Positions 23,547-35,720 are shown, numbered from the stretch's first letter. The stretch: 64,000 bases of DNA from Isoetes taiwanensis (GCA_021234155.1 JAJEKV010000051.1:5336698-5400697); one strand, 5' to 3'. Notes: a model not told the origin generated them from the sequence alone. Numbers and translations are program-made.

Positions 23547-25370
23547 TTACTTGCTTCTGTTTGGCATCTGACTCAATGGATGCAAGTCTGATAATGCAAA
23601 GCAACTTATCCTTACGTACAGCCTTATCTAACTGCCTGATGGTGATAGACTGCATAATAGGGTTTAAGGAGTCACCTTTAATAGTCACGCGGGCTCCGTT
23701 AGCGGCGTTGAAGGTAACTTCCCGTTTCTCGCAGTCTATATTGGCTTTTGCAGAGGCCAAGAATTCCATACCAACAATCAGATCATATTTGCCAATATCC
23801 ATTATCTCGGCACCCAAGGCAACTGGCGCACCTGGCAACTGCATCTTAAGGTTAATGCGACGGCCATGAGTGTGTCTGATCTTACCACTGGCTAAAGTAA
23901 CGGGTTTCGGTCGGGATCTCAAAGTTTCAATCCGCAATACCTGGGCCATTCTAGGAGAAGCAAAATTATGTGTACTACCCGTATCCATCAGAATTATAAA
24001 AGGTTTGCTGTCTACTTGACCTATGGTGGAAATAACGGCAGGCTGACTTTCAGCATTGTCGGTTTCAATGGCTGCAAGGATATGGGACTCACCGTGAATG
24101 TATTCGGGAGCCTCCTCCTCGACAGGTAGTGTGGACTCGAGATCGTCCCAATTGAGGTCGGCCATGGCCAGCTGTGCAGTGTGTGTGACATAAGGGCAAT
24201 TCTGCATGAAGTGCCCGGGTCGCATACACCTGTAACATGCCTTATCTCGGCGGAGCTGTTCTCGGGCCTCTTTGGGAATCGACTGTAAGAGGTTCCGAAC
24301 TTCCTTACCGACATTGTTCTGTTTGTCGGACACGTTGAAGGTGACTTTCTTTTCCTGGCGGCCATAAGAGTTCTGCTGAGAGGGCCCTGGACTTGGTGAA
24401 CGGGGTTTGTACGGTGTGGACGGGTGTGGCTGTGAGTAAGGAGCAGGACGCGGGTACTGGTTCCTTGGTGTGTCCTCCTCGAGGCTCAATGCCTTAGCCT
24501 CAGCCTCTACAACTGATTTTGGGTCTATGGCCTTAACCATTCGTTTTATTGATGGGGCCAACCCTTCAATGTAGCCCTCCACCGCCCTCTTTTCATTCAT
24601 TCCTAGCACATACAGCCTCAAGCGCATGAATTCATCAGTGTAGGCCTGAACTGTCATACCCTTCTGCTCTAACCTGTAAAAGGTCTGGATTTGTTGGCAT
24701 TTGTGCGCACGAGGCACATAATGCGACTTAAAAGCTTTGGCAAACTTCCGGAATTTGCATCTGCTTCTATCCAGATGCTTGGCTCTGGCATAGCCCTTCC
24801 ACCAAATACGGGCAGCTCCTGTAAGGTTTGTGGTGGCAACCTTTCCCGTATCCTTTTCTGTCATGCCATAGGATTTCCCAAACTCCTTCATCTCGTCCAA
24901 CCAGGACTCTGCATTCAGGCCGCCTCGAGATTTCCCATCAAACTGGGCCAATTTCCTATTTTTCCATATGCTGGTTATGGCCGTATCAACCGTCTTACGG
25001 TACTCTTTGTCCCGACGCTTTGCATGGTCACCAGATGATCCAGACGTCTGAGAGGACACAGAAGTGGCTGATGGTGAAGATGTAGCACTATCCCTTGAAG
25101 AACTTCGATGGTGTTTGGAATGGTGCTTCCTTCGTGCGGGTACAGGGCTTGGTTCAGGTGCAAGTGGCTGCTGGGGTGGTGGACTTGGCAGTAAACGGGG
25201 GTAATTCCGGCCCATTCTCCTGCATAGGCTGCGGTGGGTTGGCATTCAACACATAAGTTTGTAACTCAACTAATTGCCTCTTCATCAACATAAGTTCCTG
25301 CTCAGGTGTTAATCGACTGGCATTCGAGGGTGTTTGCCAGACGGCGTTGCGTGCACCGTCTATATTGAGT
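23422..25370 (-). pseudogene. gag: chromovirus gag and protease
   Basis: The long ORF 23422-25245 (607 residues) holds a basic Ser/His-rich start, a retrotransposon gag capsid ('FKSHYVPRAHKCQQIQTFY', 'QAYTDEFMRLRLYVLGM'), a CCHC knuckle (CYRCMRPGHFMQNC) and a retropepsin ('ILMDTGSTHNFASPRM'). The natural N-terminus continues upstream in another frame to about 25370 ('LTPEQELMLMKRQLVELQ'), so a frameshift lies between 25170 and 25240. Position directly upstream of RT fits a Gag-Pol polyprotein. Confidence 0.9.
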
Positions 25371-25815
25371 ATAAAAAGGTATAAGCAGAACTACAGTGAC
25401 ATGAAGTCTCACAAAGAATGTCATTTTGGATAGTATTCAGAGAAAAAATAGATAGAAGAGTACAATAGAGAAGGCATTTATTATCAGAGTCATTAGATTG
25501 AAAATCATTACATTGAAAGTCACTTACAACTTAAAGTTATATCATACAAGGGTAGACACTTTACATTGAGCAATTCTTCAAGTCACACATAGCATAGAAA
25601 ACAAAACTGAGTGGACCAGGCCTAGGGGTTCGCGAAAGGGTACAAGATAGAGTAGCGAACGCTTTCGCGTACAGCTCTCACTAACTTGTAGCGAGCCCAG
25701 GCCTGGATGATAACAGGTTGGTAGTCGTACATGGGGCTGATGATAAGGAGATTAAAAAGCCTCACACACACCCCAACATTTGGTCCACAGCTGAAAACAA
25801 CAGTAAAAACAAAAT
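25371..25815. other. spacer upstream of gag
   Basis: No gene recognised. On the minus strand an AG acceptor-like 'caatatag' lies at about 25368, just before the gag reading frame opens. This could be a splice acceptor for a leader exon, but I cannot pair it with a donor. Confidence 0.3.
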
Positions 25816-26090
25816 ACGAGTTGTTTTTTTTGAAGATTTGAAAAAACCCTATACGTAGTTATATGGGGGTGTGGTTTTCCAAGGATATGCTGTAGTTTTT
25901 CTTAAGGATATGTAGTTTTTTTTTTAAAGAATGGGTGGTTTCTTAAGGAGGTGTAGTCTCTTATTTAAGGATGTGTTGTTTTCACAGGCAGTATGGTTTT
26001 TTGAAGGGATTTTTTTTTAAGGTGTTGTTTTTTTAGGTAGTGTTTTTTTGAGGTGTGGTTTTTTAAGGTTTTCTAAGAATCCGTGTATGA
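25816..26090. repeat. degenerate T/G-rich short repeats
   Basis: Repeated 'tgtggtttttt', 'aaggatatgtagtttt' and 'ggtgttgtttttt' phrases with no fixed period. Sequence of similar composition in the opposite orientation (A/C-rich, 'aaaactacaca') occupies about 34900-35342. The two together frame the 9.5-kb insertion-filled interval. Confidence 0.55.
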
Positions 26091-26169
26091 CCAAATTGTC
26101 CACATGCCATTACTGCCACAAAATGGCAGCATACAAGAGTTATATATGCTTGACACACTTCACTAGCAT

Positions 26170-28110
26170 TTGACTTCAAACATGCTACCTAGGCTCCAAC
26201 ATGCAAGGTGGCTCAGACATGCCAAGGTGTCTCCAACATGGCAACTAGGCTTCAATATGCCAAGGTGGCTCAAACATGCCACCTAGGCTCCGACATGCCA
26301 AGGTGGCTCAAACATGCCAAGGTGGCTCAAACATGACACCTAGGTCTCGGGACATGCCAAGGTGGCTCGAACATGCCAAGGTTTCTCCAACATGGCACCT
26401 AGGCTCCGACATGCCACGGTGGCTCAAACATGCCACCTAGGCTCCAACATGCCAAGGTGACTCAAACATGCCATACGAGCTCCAACATGCCACCTAAGCC
26501 CAAACATGCCAAGGTGGATCAAACATGCCATGCGAGATCCAACATGCCAAGGTGGCTCCAACATGCCACCTAGGTACAAACATGCCAAGGTGGCTGAAAC
26601 ATGCCACCTAGGCTTCAACATATGCCATGTGGGCTCCAACATGCCACCTAGACTCCAACATGCCACCTAGGCTCCAACGTGCCACCTAGTCTCCAACATG
26701 CCAAGATGGCTCAAACATGCCACCTCGACTCCAACATGCCACCCAGAATCAAACATGCCAAGGTGGCTCAAACATGCCAGCAGGCTCTAACATGCTAAGG
26801 CGGCTCAAACATGCCACGTAGGCTCCAACATGCCACCTAGGCTCCATCATGCCAAGGTGGCTCAAACATGCCACCTAGGCTCAAACATGCCAAGGTGGAT
26901 CAAACATGCCACGCAGGCTCCAACATTCCACCTAGGTTCCAACATGCCAAGGTGGCTCAAACATGCCACGCTGGTTCGAACATGCCACCTAGGCTCAAAC
27001 ATGCCATGCGCGCTCCACGATGCCACCTTGGCTCCAACATGCCAAGGTGGCTCAAACATGCCACGCTGGCTCCAACATGCCATGGTGGCTTAAACATGCC
27101 GCCTAGGCTCAAACATGCCAAGATGGCTCAAACATGCCACACGGGCTCCAACATGCCACCTAGGCTCAAACATGCCAAGGTGGCTCAAACTTGCCACGTG
27201 GCAAACAACATGCCACCTAGGCTCAAACATGCCAAGGTGGCTCAAACATGCCACGCTGGCTCCAACATGCCAAGGTGGCTCAAACATGCCATGGCTCTAA
27301 CATGCCACCTAGGCTCCAATATGCCAAGGTGGCTCCAACATGCCACCTAGGCTCCAACGTGCCACCTAGGCTACAAACATGCCAAGGTGGCTCAAACATG
27401 CCACGAGGGCTCCAACATGCCACTGGCTCCAACATCCACCTAGGCTCAAACATGCCAAGGTGGCTCAAACATGCCATGCAGGCTCCAACATGTCAACTAG
27501 GCTCAAACATGCCAAGGTGGCTCAAACATGCCACGTGGACTCCAACATGCCACCTAGGTGGCTCAAACATGCCACCTAGGCTCCAACATCCACCTAGCCT
27601 CAAACATGTCAAGGTGGCTCAAACATGTCACGTGGGCTCCAAAATGCCACCTCGGCTCCAACATGCCATAGCTCAAACATGCCACCTAGGCTCTAATATC
27701 CACCTACGCTTAAACATGCCAAGATGGCTCAAACATGCCACCTAGGCTCAAACATGCCAAGGTGGCTCAAACATGCCACATGGACTCCAACATGCCAAGG
27801 TGGCTCAAACATGCCACGTGGGCTCCAACATGCCACCTGGGCTCCAACATGCCACTTAGGCTTCAACATGCGAAGGTGGCTCAAACATGCCACCCATGTC
27901 AAACATGCTAAGGTGGCTCAAACATGCCAAGGTGGCTCAAACATGCCCGCGGGCTCCAACACGCCAAGATGGCTCAAATATGCCACCTAGGCTCAAACAT
28001 GCCAGGGTGGTTGAAACATGCCATGTGGGCTCCAACATGCCACCAAGGCTCCAACATGCCAAGGTGCCTCAGGCATGCCACCTAGGCACCAATATGCCAC
28101 CTAGGCACTC
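26170..28110 (+). repeat. minisatellite array of about 19/38-bp units
   Basis: About fifty tandem half-units of the form 'aacatgccaaggtggctc' alternating with 'aacatgccacctaggctc'. The stretch is nearly 1.9 kb long. The ORFs inside it, on either strand, are artefacts of the repeat. A shorter array of the same unit in opposite orientation is at 29450-29745, forming the outer parts of an inverted repeat. Confidence 0.95.
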
Positions 28111-28560
28111 CAAGCGGTGACATGGCATGCCAACTAAGCAAGGCCAAGTTTTGACTAGGCCAAAAATGAAAAGATGTCCATCTTTGGTCCTTTCATTGGG
28201 TGATGTTGGCAAATTTTGGTTGACATGGCTAGATGGTGGTGATGTGGACATGATGACTAGGACTTTATGCAAGAAATATGATAACCTTTAAAAATTTTGG
28301 CAGAGGAGTTTGGCAAGGGATAGAATAGAGGGATCTTGAAGAACTTAAACGCTGACACCCTTCCCCAAATCGAACCAGGCCAGGACTTTGCCCTCACCAG
28401 AGGGGAGAGGTCAGACCCCAGGAGACGGACCTCAAAAAGGTTGCGGAGGTAGCCTTTCCTGCCAACGATCCTCCGGGAAGGCAAATGCCAATGCCCCGCC
28501 TCCTGGAGCTCGGTTTCCCTATCCGACTATTGAATCCACCATTCAAGTAACACACAGGGT
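28080..28560 (+). repeat. inner inverted repeat, left arm
   Basis: Reverse-complementary to about 29100-29480: 'ccaaaaatgaaaagatgtcc' with 'ggacatcttttcatttttgg', then shared 'gatagaatagagggatctt' and 'gaatccacc' blocks. It continues directly from the minisatellite array. Confidence 0.85.
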
Positions 28561-29099
28561 TTCGGAGACCATATCCTAATCAGATTCGACCAGGATCTTG
28601 CACAATGTCATCACGTAGAGGGAGGGTGTTGATGCCAGAAGATGGACCCTTAAAACCTTTCAAAAGCAGTTCATCCCAAAGGTTTTCTCCCAAAGGCCCT
28701 TGGCCACGGACAGACAACTCTCCCACTCCGAAATTGTAAACTGACCCTGCCAATGGACTCAAAACATCGATATTACCCTCGGGACCAAGGTTTGTGGGCA
28801 GAGGACCACCCTTTCTCCAAGAAGCGCCAAAGTAGCTCATGTCCAATACGTTCCTAGTCAATTGGCATAAGAGATGGCTGCAGAATATTGTCATGTAGAG
28901 GGTTCGTGTTTCTTTCGTTGCAAAAAATGACCATATAACTTGGCCCCTAGGGTAATGTCACTATTCCGGATGACATGGCGAAGTCGAATCTCCATTTCGG
29001 AGCCTTTGTACTGCTCGAACGACAAAACACTTGGGTTTCTACATGGTCGAGCAGGACGCTTCACGGCTTGATAAGTTTCTCCGGACGGATCTTGGATTT
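28561..29099. other. central spacer of the foldback-like element
   Basis: About 540 bp between the two arms, without a credible ORF. Part of it ('attcgaccaggatcttgc' then 'atgtcatcacgt') resembles 32008-32042, indicating that this family occurs more than once. Confidence 0.5.
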
Positions 29100-29745
29100 T
29101 TTTGAACCTGCTCGAAGCAGGTTACTTGAACGGTGGATTCAACAGTCGGATAGAGAAATTGAGCTCCGAGAGGAAGCCGCGCAAAGTTCTGGCCTGGTTC
29201 GATTTGGGGAAGGGTGTCAGCGCAAGATCCCTCTATTCTATCCATTGCCAAACTCCTCTACCAAAAATTCCAAAGGTTATCATATTCCTTGCATAAAGTC
29301 CTAGTCATCATGTCTATGTCACCATCATCTAGCCATGTCACCCAAAATTTGCCAACATCGCCCAATGAAAAGACCAAAGATGGACATCTTTTCATTTTTG
29401 GCCTAGTCAAAACTTGGCCTTGCTTACTTGGCATGCCACATCACCATTTGGAGTGCCTAGATGGCATGCTTGAGCCTAGGTGGCATGCTTGAGCCACCTT
29501 GGCATGTTGGAGCCTAGGTGGCATGTTAGAGCCTCGGGTGGCATGTTTGAGCCACCTTGGCATGTTGGAGCCCACATGGCATCTTGGAGCCCACGTGGTA
29601 TGTTTGAGCCACCTTGGCATGTTGGAGCCCACGTGGCATGTTTGAGCCACCTTGACATGTTTGAGCCATCTTGTCATGTTGGAGCCTAGGTGGCATGTTT
29701 GAGCCCCGTTGGCATGTTGGAGCGACCTTGGCTCCAACATGAGGA
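29100..29745 (-). repeat. inverted repeat, right arm with minisatellite end
   Basis: 29100-29480 mirrors 28080-28560, and 29450-29745 is the same 'catgttggagcc' / 'cctaggtggcatgtt' unit array as 26170-28110 but reversed and much shorter (about 15 half-units). Together with the left arm this gives a foldback architecture with tandemly repeated ends. Confidence 0.85.
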
Positions 29746-30194
29746 GCCTCATCCCCATACCAAGTTGTAAACATGAGAGAACTCGTAACTATACCAAGCT
29801 TGCATCGCAAACTAGCCTTAATAAAGCATGCCCCTTAGCTATACACCGCAACCAATAAGGCCGGGTACCATGATAAATAATAATAAAATAGGATATAGCT
29901 AAGCACACAATGGGGGGAGTCATACATGCACCATGGAAAATACATAATATCATACAAGGGTCCCCAAAAAAAGAGGACACAAATGGCTCTCCCCTCCTTA
30001 ATCAAGTCGAAGTTTGAGTCGAAACATACCTATAGTAAGAACATGACCACTAACATGGGGGGACTCGTACCTCCATCAAGTGTGAAATACGTGACAAAGG
30101 GTAGGAACCCTTGACCGTCTAGCCTTGGGGCATGCCCCTTAGCTATATGCCACAACCAATAATGTTGGACATTATGCTATAAAAGAAAGAAGAA
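29746..30194. other. non-coding sequence
   Basis: No gene recognised. It shares phrases such as 'ccccttagctata' with itself (29832 and 30138), suggesting an older diverged duplication that leads into the 134-bp array. Confidence 0.4.
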
Positions 30195-30729
30195 GGTACC
30201 TAAGTATCAAACACAAGGAGGGACTAATACCCCCACCATGTGAAAAAACACATCTATCGTAGAGCTTAAATAATCTCGAATGGCACAACCCTAAGAACAC
30301 CATCCCTCCCTCTAGATGAGACCAAGAAAGTACCTAAGTATCAGACACAAGGAGGGACTAATAACCCCACCATGTGAAAAAACACATCTATCATAGAGCT
30401 TAAATAATCTCGAATGGCATGACCCTAAGAACACCATCCCTCCCTCTAGATGAGACCAAGAAAGTACCTAAGTATCAGACACAAGGAGGGAACTAATAAC
30501 CCCACCATGTGAAAAAACACATCTATCATAGAGCTTAAATAATCTCGAATGGCACAGCCCTAAGAACACCATCCCTCCCTCTAGATGAGACCAAGAAAGT
30601 ACCTAAGTATCAGACACAAGGAGGGACTAATAACCCCACCATGTGAAAAAACACATCTATCATAGAGCTTAAATAATCTCGAATGGCACACTAAGAACAC
30701 CATCCCTCCTTCTAGATGAGACCAAGCGA
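30195..30729. repeat. tandem repeat, four copies of about 134 bp
   Basis: Copies start near 30195, 30330, 30464 and 30599 at 'gtacctaagtatca' and run to 'tagatgagaccaag'. They are almost identical, so amplification is recent. No coding potential or hairpin is evident. Confidence 0.93.
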
Positions 30730-31199
30730 ACCTCATCTCCAAATAGACATACAAGCAAACGAGGGGGACTCATGCATCCAACATGAGCTCAATACAATAT
30801 GAGAATTCGAACTCTTGATCTCACATCCCAGGAAGAAACTCTAAACTTAACATCGTGACCATGAGAGCTAAGCTCAACAACCATAAATGAATATCTTCCC
30901 ATAGGAAATATCACCAACATAAGGAAGGCTCTTACTTTGCTACTTATTGAAATCAGTGTGAATCAACTCCATACAACATCAGATATTGAAACTACAGTAA
31001 TAGATTTATTGGCATAGGGTGTTCTTGAGCAGTAGCAAGAAATACCTTGGCTACATCATCAAGTTTTTGTGATTTGAGTTGTGTGATATTATACCTAAAC
31101 TTTAGGTGCTTATAGTACTTGGCTTATAGTACTAGAAGGAAGCAAATTAATGTACTGTCAAATCCCAATGGCATTTATGGACTTTTCAAAAAAAGGATT

Positions 31200-31980
31200 C
31201 AAGGCAAATGCAACTTATATAAGAAATAGTTGACATATGCCAATGACTTAGCAAATTGTTGTGATGACATGGCAAAAGTGGCATGATGATTTGGCAAAGT
31301 GTTATTCTTGCAATTTCTACAAGATAAGTGGAAGAAATAAAAATTTACAAAAGTTGACACGAAATATGATGACATGGCACTCCAAGTAGGTGACATGTCA
31401 TGCAAAGTAAGCAAGGGCAAACAAGAATGAAGTACAATCTTGGTCTTTCATGGGGTGGTGTGGCAATGTTTGGGCGATATATCAAGATAAGATGATGTGA
31501 ACATGATGACTAAGCATTTTTACAAGAAATATGACAACTTTTAACGTTTCATAAAGGAATTGGCAAGGGAATTTAGGGGCACTAAGAAAAACCTCTTATC
31601 TCACTAAAAAACCCCTTTTCAAAAAATTGGCCTAGTCATTTTCTATCTAAAGTGCATAAAATGCTTGGTCATCATGTGACATGTCACACCATCCAAAAAA
31701 ATGCCATGTCACCATGGAGAAATATGTTTTTTAAAAAGTTGTCAATTTGTCTATGCACATTCTTCATTTTTCTACACCTTCATATTTTGCCATCTCATCA
31801 CTCATCTTTGCCACCTCATCATACTCATGCCATGTCATCACCCATTGCATATAGTCACTTTCTCCCAAAAAAAAAGTTTGCTTGCTCTTTTTTATGCCAC
31901 CTCATTATTTCTAGTGCCATATCATTGCCATGTCACCTTGTGTGCCACTATTCCACTGCACCAACGAAGCAGATTTTAAC
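31200..31980. repeat. degenerate relative of the foldback element
   Basis: 31370-31580 resembles 28100-28320 ('gacatgatgactaggactt' against 'aacatgatgactaagcatt', then 'ggcaaggga'). 31650-31980 holds partly reverse-complementary phrases ('aaatgcttggtcatcatgtg'). It looks like an older diverged copy of the same inverted-repeat family. Confidence 0.5.
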
Positions 31981-32564
31981 AACCTCCCCAAACCTAAGGC
32001 AACGTTGGATTCGACCAGGAATTGGGCACCATGTCATCACGTTTGGGTTTTTTTTTTTTTTTTTGGGGGGGGGCATTAACATATGACCTTATGGAATATC
32101 AAAACCTATAGGTTATGCTAAAAGAAGCTATTACCTTAAGCATGACATCTCAGTGTATCCAAAACTCAAAGCATGTAGAATTGAAGTGTAGTTGAAAATT
32201 TGACTAGATGCCATAAGGTTTCCACTACACGTTTTTCATCCGTTTTTTAAAGGTTGAGAAGGGTTTTTAATATTCTAGGTAGTTTCAAAGGTTTATTTTT
32301 GGAAAGTCCATGCGTGTCACATGGGCTTCCTTTTTGACCAAACATTTTTCTTGCAGTGCGACGTTGATAACTGAGATTCCATGGCCAGAGGGGGCTTTGT
32401 TGAAGAGGAGCGATGGCGGTGAATTTGTTCTCTATAGGTTTTGGCAAATTCAATGCTAGAAAAATTAGTTTGAAAAACAAAATGAGCGATAAACATTCAA
32501 GAACTTGAATTCAAATTATCCCGCCCTCCCATGCAACAGGCGGGATAAATTTGAAATGCATTGT

Positions 32565-33161
32565 CGTAATGCACACCTAGGCAGAATTACTGCATTTTTC
32601 TGCTGATTTTATACCCCGCAATTCTCTCTCCGCCTGTGTACAGCGGCGCCGCCAGTATTTTGTGGCTATGGCGGATCAGAATACTGTGGCTATGGCGGAT
32701 CAGCTCTCCTGGCGACCCTTCCTTCACATCTCTTCTTCTGAAGCCAGCATAGCTAAGGAGAGCAAATCAAAGTGATGCACTCTTGCCGGATGTTTGAAGT
32801 AGAGCAGTTTGAATAGCAGAGAGCCAGAGGCAGAGGGTTTTTATAAGGCGAACAGAGCTTTCTTCTTTCTTGCCAGCGATCGGCATCGCCATAGCTGTTC
32901 TTGGTCGGTCTTCCAGGGTTGAGAAGGGATTCCATTTTCTTCGCTTTTTGGCTATGGCGGATTCAGAGCTTTCAATGTCTCCGGTGGTCCGTCTTTTGAA
33001 GCGCCTCCGATCCGCCGATCGCCTTGGAAAGCTTGGCCGTTCCGACGATGAAATTGATCCATAGCCGTTCAAGGGAAAAATGCCATAGCTGTTCTGGTCC
33101 TCTGTTCTCCTCCGTTCAGCAAATTTTTTCTTTTCGTAATTCTGCCTAGGTGTGCATTACG
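32565..33161. mobile_element. 597-bp element with perfect 26-bp terminal inverted repeats
   Basis: 32565-32590 is the exact reverse complement of 33136-33161 (starts cgtaatgcacacctaggc). The interior carries two 27-bp-like 'ggctatggcggatca' repeats and open stretches on both strands, none with a family I know. There is no transposase, so it would be non-autonomous. I do not see a clear target duplication. Confidence 0.75.
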
Positions 33162-33320
33162 TAAGGGAAAGTTCTATGTCTTGGAATATTCCCTCGGGAA
33201 TATTCGGCTGGCCGCCCGGACTTCGGGCGCTTGTGGTTTCGGGCTTGGGCCGCCTCGTCTGGCGGCTCCGCCTCGAGAAATTCCCTCGTGGAATTTCCTC
33301 GACTAGAACTTTCCCTAGTA
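33161..33320. repeat. short palindromic MITE-like element
   Basis: Ends are inverted ('gggaaagttcta' at 33165 and 'tagaactttccc' at 33304). The interior has nested hairpins such as 'ttccctcgggaa' and GC-rich 'cgcctcgtctggcggc'. It abuts the 26-bp TIR element directly, sharing the 'gtaa' junction. Confidence 0.5.
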
Positions 33321-34899
33321 CTTTATTCTTCAAACCCTTATTCGAAACCCTATTCTTCATGTTGAAACCCTATTCTCCACGTCCACTCCAGCGTCCAACT
33401 CCGACCTCTTGGCGGATCCAACTCCGGCCTCCTGATACCAGCGGCTCCCCTGTCGGAAAAAGATCTGGCTTTGGATACAAGATGAAGATTCCGGTATCTC
33501 CCTGTCCCGTTTGTATAACTCTGTTCCAATCCATCTTCTTTCAGCCATTTCTATTTGTATAACTCTGGGCAAATATGCTAAATGCCTGATCTTCAGGACG
33601 GATCTGCCTTTTCCTCCAGTAAAGATCTTGGCTTCTAAGATTATTCCATAAACCTGCAGGATTTAGCTCGATGGAGGTTGAGGTAATCTGGCTCTGCTAG
33701 TTCACAAAAGCCTGAGCTAGAGATTGACGTATAAAACAGGTGTAAAGAACTGAGCTACTGCAGTGTACACGGGATCAAACATCCAGAAAATACATATGAA
33801 CAAAACACTGTTCATTTGAATTCGTCACTGTTCATAGACCATTCTCCATGTGCTGTCTTTGCAAAAGCTGAGCGTCCAGACTGCAGCTACATTTCTGTAA
33901 GTATTTGTTATTTGCTTGAGGATGTGGGACCTCTGCCTGGAACTCAGTTGTCTTATTTATTTTTAGCTCCATATAAAGCATAGATCTATTATTATCAGTA
34001 TAATATTGTTTTTGCAGGTTGTGCTTATGCAGGTTTTGGTAGGCTTCTGTAGGTTGGAATCTTTGTAGCATAGTTGGGCCTGCAAGGATTGTCTAAATAA
34101 TCTCTAACACCCAAACAGGTACTCTGTTTTCCAGTTTTTTATTTATCTTTTTTGCGCTATTTTTCTAACCCGAGTTTGTTTTTGTTTTGTTACAGCTGTT
34201 GTATCTTGTTGAATCTTTTAAATCCCAACTATAGAATAGATAAACGTGTTGGCAGCGCCACTGGATCTCAGATAGCCCTTCCCTGGTATCAGATTTATCT
34301 CTTTATGCTATATTTTCTGCACCCTAATGTTGTAAAGGTTACACAATAGTGGTAAGGTTACACGACAGCAGTTGCTGGCAGTTTATTTTTTTTTCTAATC
34401 TTCTCTCTGCTATCAAAGAGACGATCTGGCAGTTAAAGATGGAACAAAGATGATCTGACAGGTAAAGACGGAAGGGAGAAGTGATCGATTTTAGCAAGCT
34501 GAAAATATTAAGTAATGTGTCACTATGACGACATCCTCCAGAAGTTGAATGCAATTCCGAGAACAATATGACCCACATTACCTGTTTTACCGTCAATTTC
34601 ATGGAGATCCGCCACAAAAATGCATGTGGCTGGGTTGCAAACTTGCAAGCATGCAGAAAATGTTTACTTTTCATTCAATAATACCAAGAATGATCATCTT
34701 ATTTTTCTCAATGCCTTTGTTTACAATCAAGAATTCAAAATATTTAAAATGTACAAAGTTGTATAGGAAATAAAATATGAATGTATTGACTATTCAATAA
34801 CATGTTAACCTATGGTTATTAATTTTTCTACAGTTATTACCCTTTCTTGATGACAACTGAAAACAACGTTGTTCTTAAGTTTTATATATTTGTTGTTTT
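33321..34899. other. non-coding sequence inside the insertion-filled interval
   Basis: No gene that I can support. ORFs on both strands are short and motif-free. Confidence 0.4.
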
Positions 34900-35342
34900 G
34901 TTTAAATTCACACATTGTTTAAAACTACACTAGAAAAAAAAACGTGTTATTATATAAAAAAAACAATGCATGGTTGCACTTCAAACAATGAAAACAACAC
35001 GTGGACATATGAAGGAAACCCATGCTAAAAAGTCTTACAAATGAAGACCATGCATTGTTTTTATGTGAATACCACACCTAAAAATCATGTGCAGTTTTTG
35101 TTTTTGAGCAAAAATCACACATAGAATTTACATGTTGTTTTTCTTGAGAACCATGGCAAAAACTACACATAAAAATTACGGGTCGTTTTTTGTCTAAAAA
35201 CCACGCATGAAAACTACACGTTCTTTTTGTGTGAGAAACTGCACTAAAAAACTACACATTGTTTCTAGCATTTTCGGAACATTACTATGGGTGATTTTTA
35301 AGTGTTGTTTTTTTGTAAAAAAGACAGCAAAAAACAACACAT
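34900..35342. repeat. degenerate A/C-rich short repeats
   Basis: Repeated 'aaaactacaca', 'acaacac' and 'aaaaaccac' phrases, opposite in orientation to 25816-26090. The outer edge at about 35342 ('aaaacaacac') meets the end of extra ORF C. Confidence 0.55.
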
Positions 35343-35720
35343 AGAGCCAACTTTGGGGTTATAGTGCCTCCTTAGCGCATAGAAGATCTGCCACAAGTGA
35401 TCGTTGGCGTCAGCAAATGCTTCATGCCTTGTCATATCCCAATAGTCCCATGTGCGACGAAGAGTTTGCTTCAGGTTCTCAAAGGCCCGTTCTCTGAGAA
35501 TGTTAATTACTTCCAACCCCTTTTCTGGATCATAGGGCTCTCCTGGCTCTACGGGTTCCCCTACCTCGTAACCTTCATCCCATTCCGGGTACTCCCCATA
35601 CCGCTGGCCATAATCCTGGTCAGGCGGTCCTGGATCATCCCTTCGTATCTGGTTGGTAATTCTTTCTTCATATTCTTCGAGTCCCTCGTCTGCAAGACGG
35701 TAGGAATGAATATAGAACAT
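35298..35720 (-). CDS. extra ORF C of the giant chromovirus, acidic protein
   Basis: The open minus-strand frame of up to 140 codons has strongly biased composition: Glu/Asp/Pro/Tyr-rich ('YGEYPEWDEGYEVGEP') followed by a helical part ('RERAFENLKQTLRRTWDY', 'IFYALRRHYNPKVG'). The frame probably opens after a splice-like 'cttgcag' at about 35694 rather than at an ATG. The 3' end runs into repeat sequence, so the C-terminus is likely truncated by the insertion. No family recognised. It lies on the same strand and downstream of ORF B (190 bp apart). Confidence 0.5.
   Translation of the reverse strand: MFYIHSYRLADEGLEEYEERITNQIRRDDPGPPDQDYGQRYGEYPEWDEGYEVGEPVEPGEPYDPEKGLEVINILRERAFENLKQTLRRTWDYWDMTRHEAFADANDHLWQIFYALRRHYNPKVGSMCCFLLSFLQKNNT

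Noticed and set aside
26170-29745. Proteins with repeated 'NMPRWLKHAT' type sequence on both strands
   Set aside because: These are translations of the minisatellite in several frames and orientations, with no start context or conserved domain.
30195-30729. CRISPR array
   Set aside because: Units are contiguous 134-bp copies without unique spacers, in a plant nuclear context.
32767-33072. Basic Ser/Arg-rich minus-strand ORF in the TIR element as a gene
   Set aside because: Coding-like words occur on both strands and no splice structure or family supports either. I kept it only as a possible captured fragment.
35298-35520. ORF C as a histone H4-like partner
   Set aside because: The ending 'FYALRRHYNPKVG' recalls the H4 'YALKRQGRTLYG' end, but spacing is about eight residues off and no other H4 motif is present. 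I treat it as coincidence.
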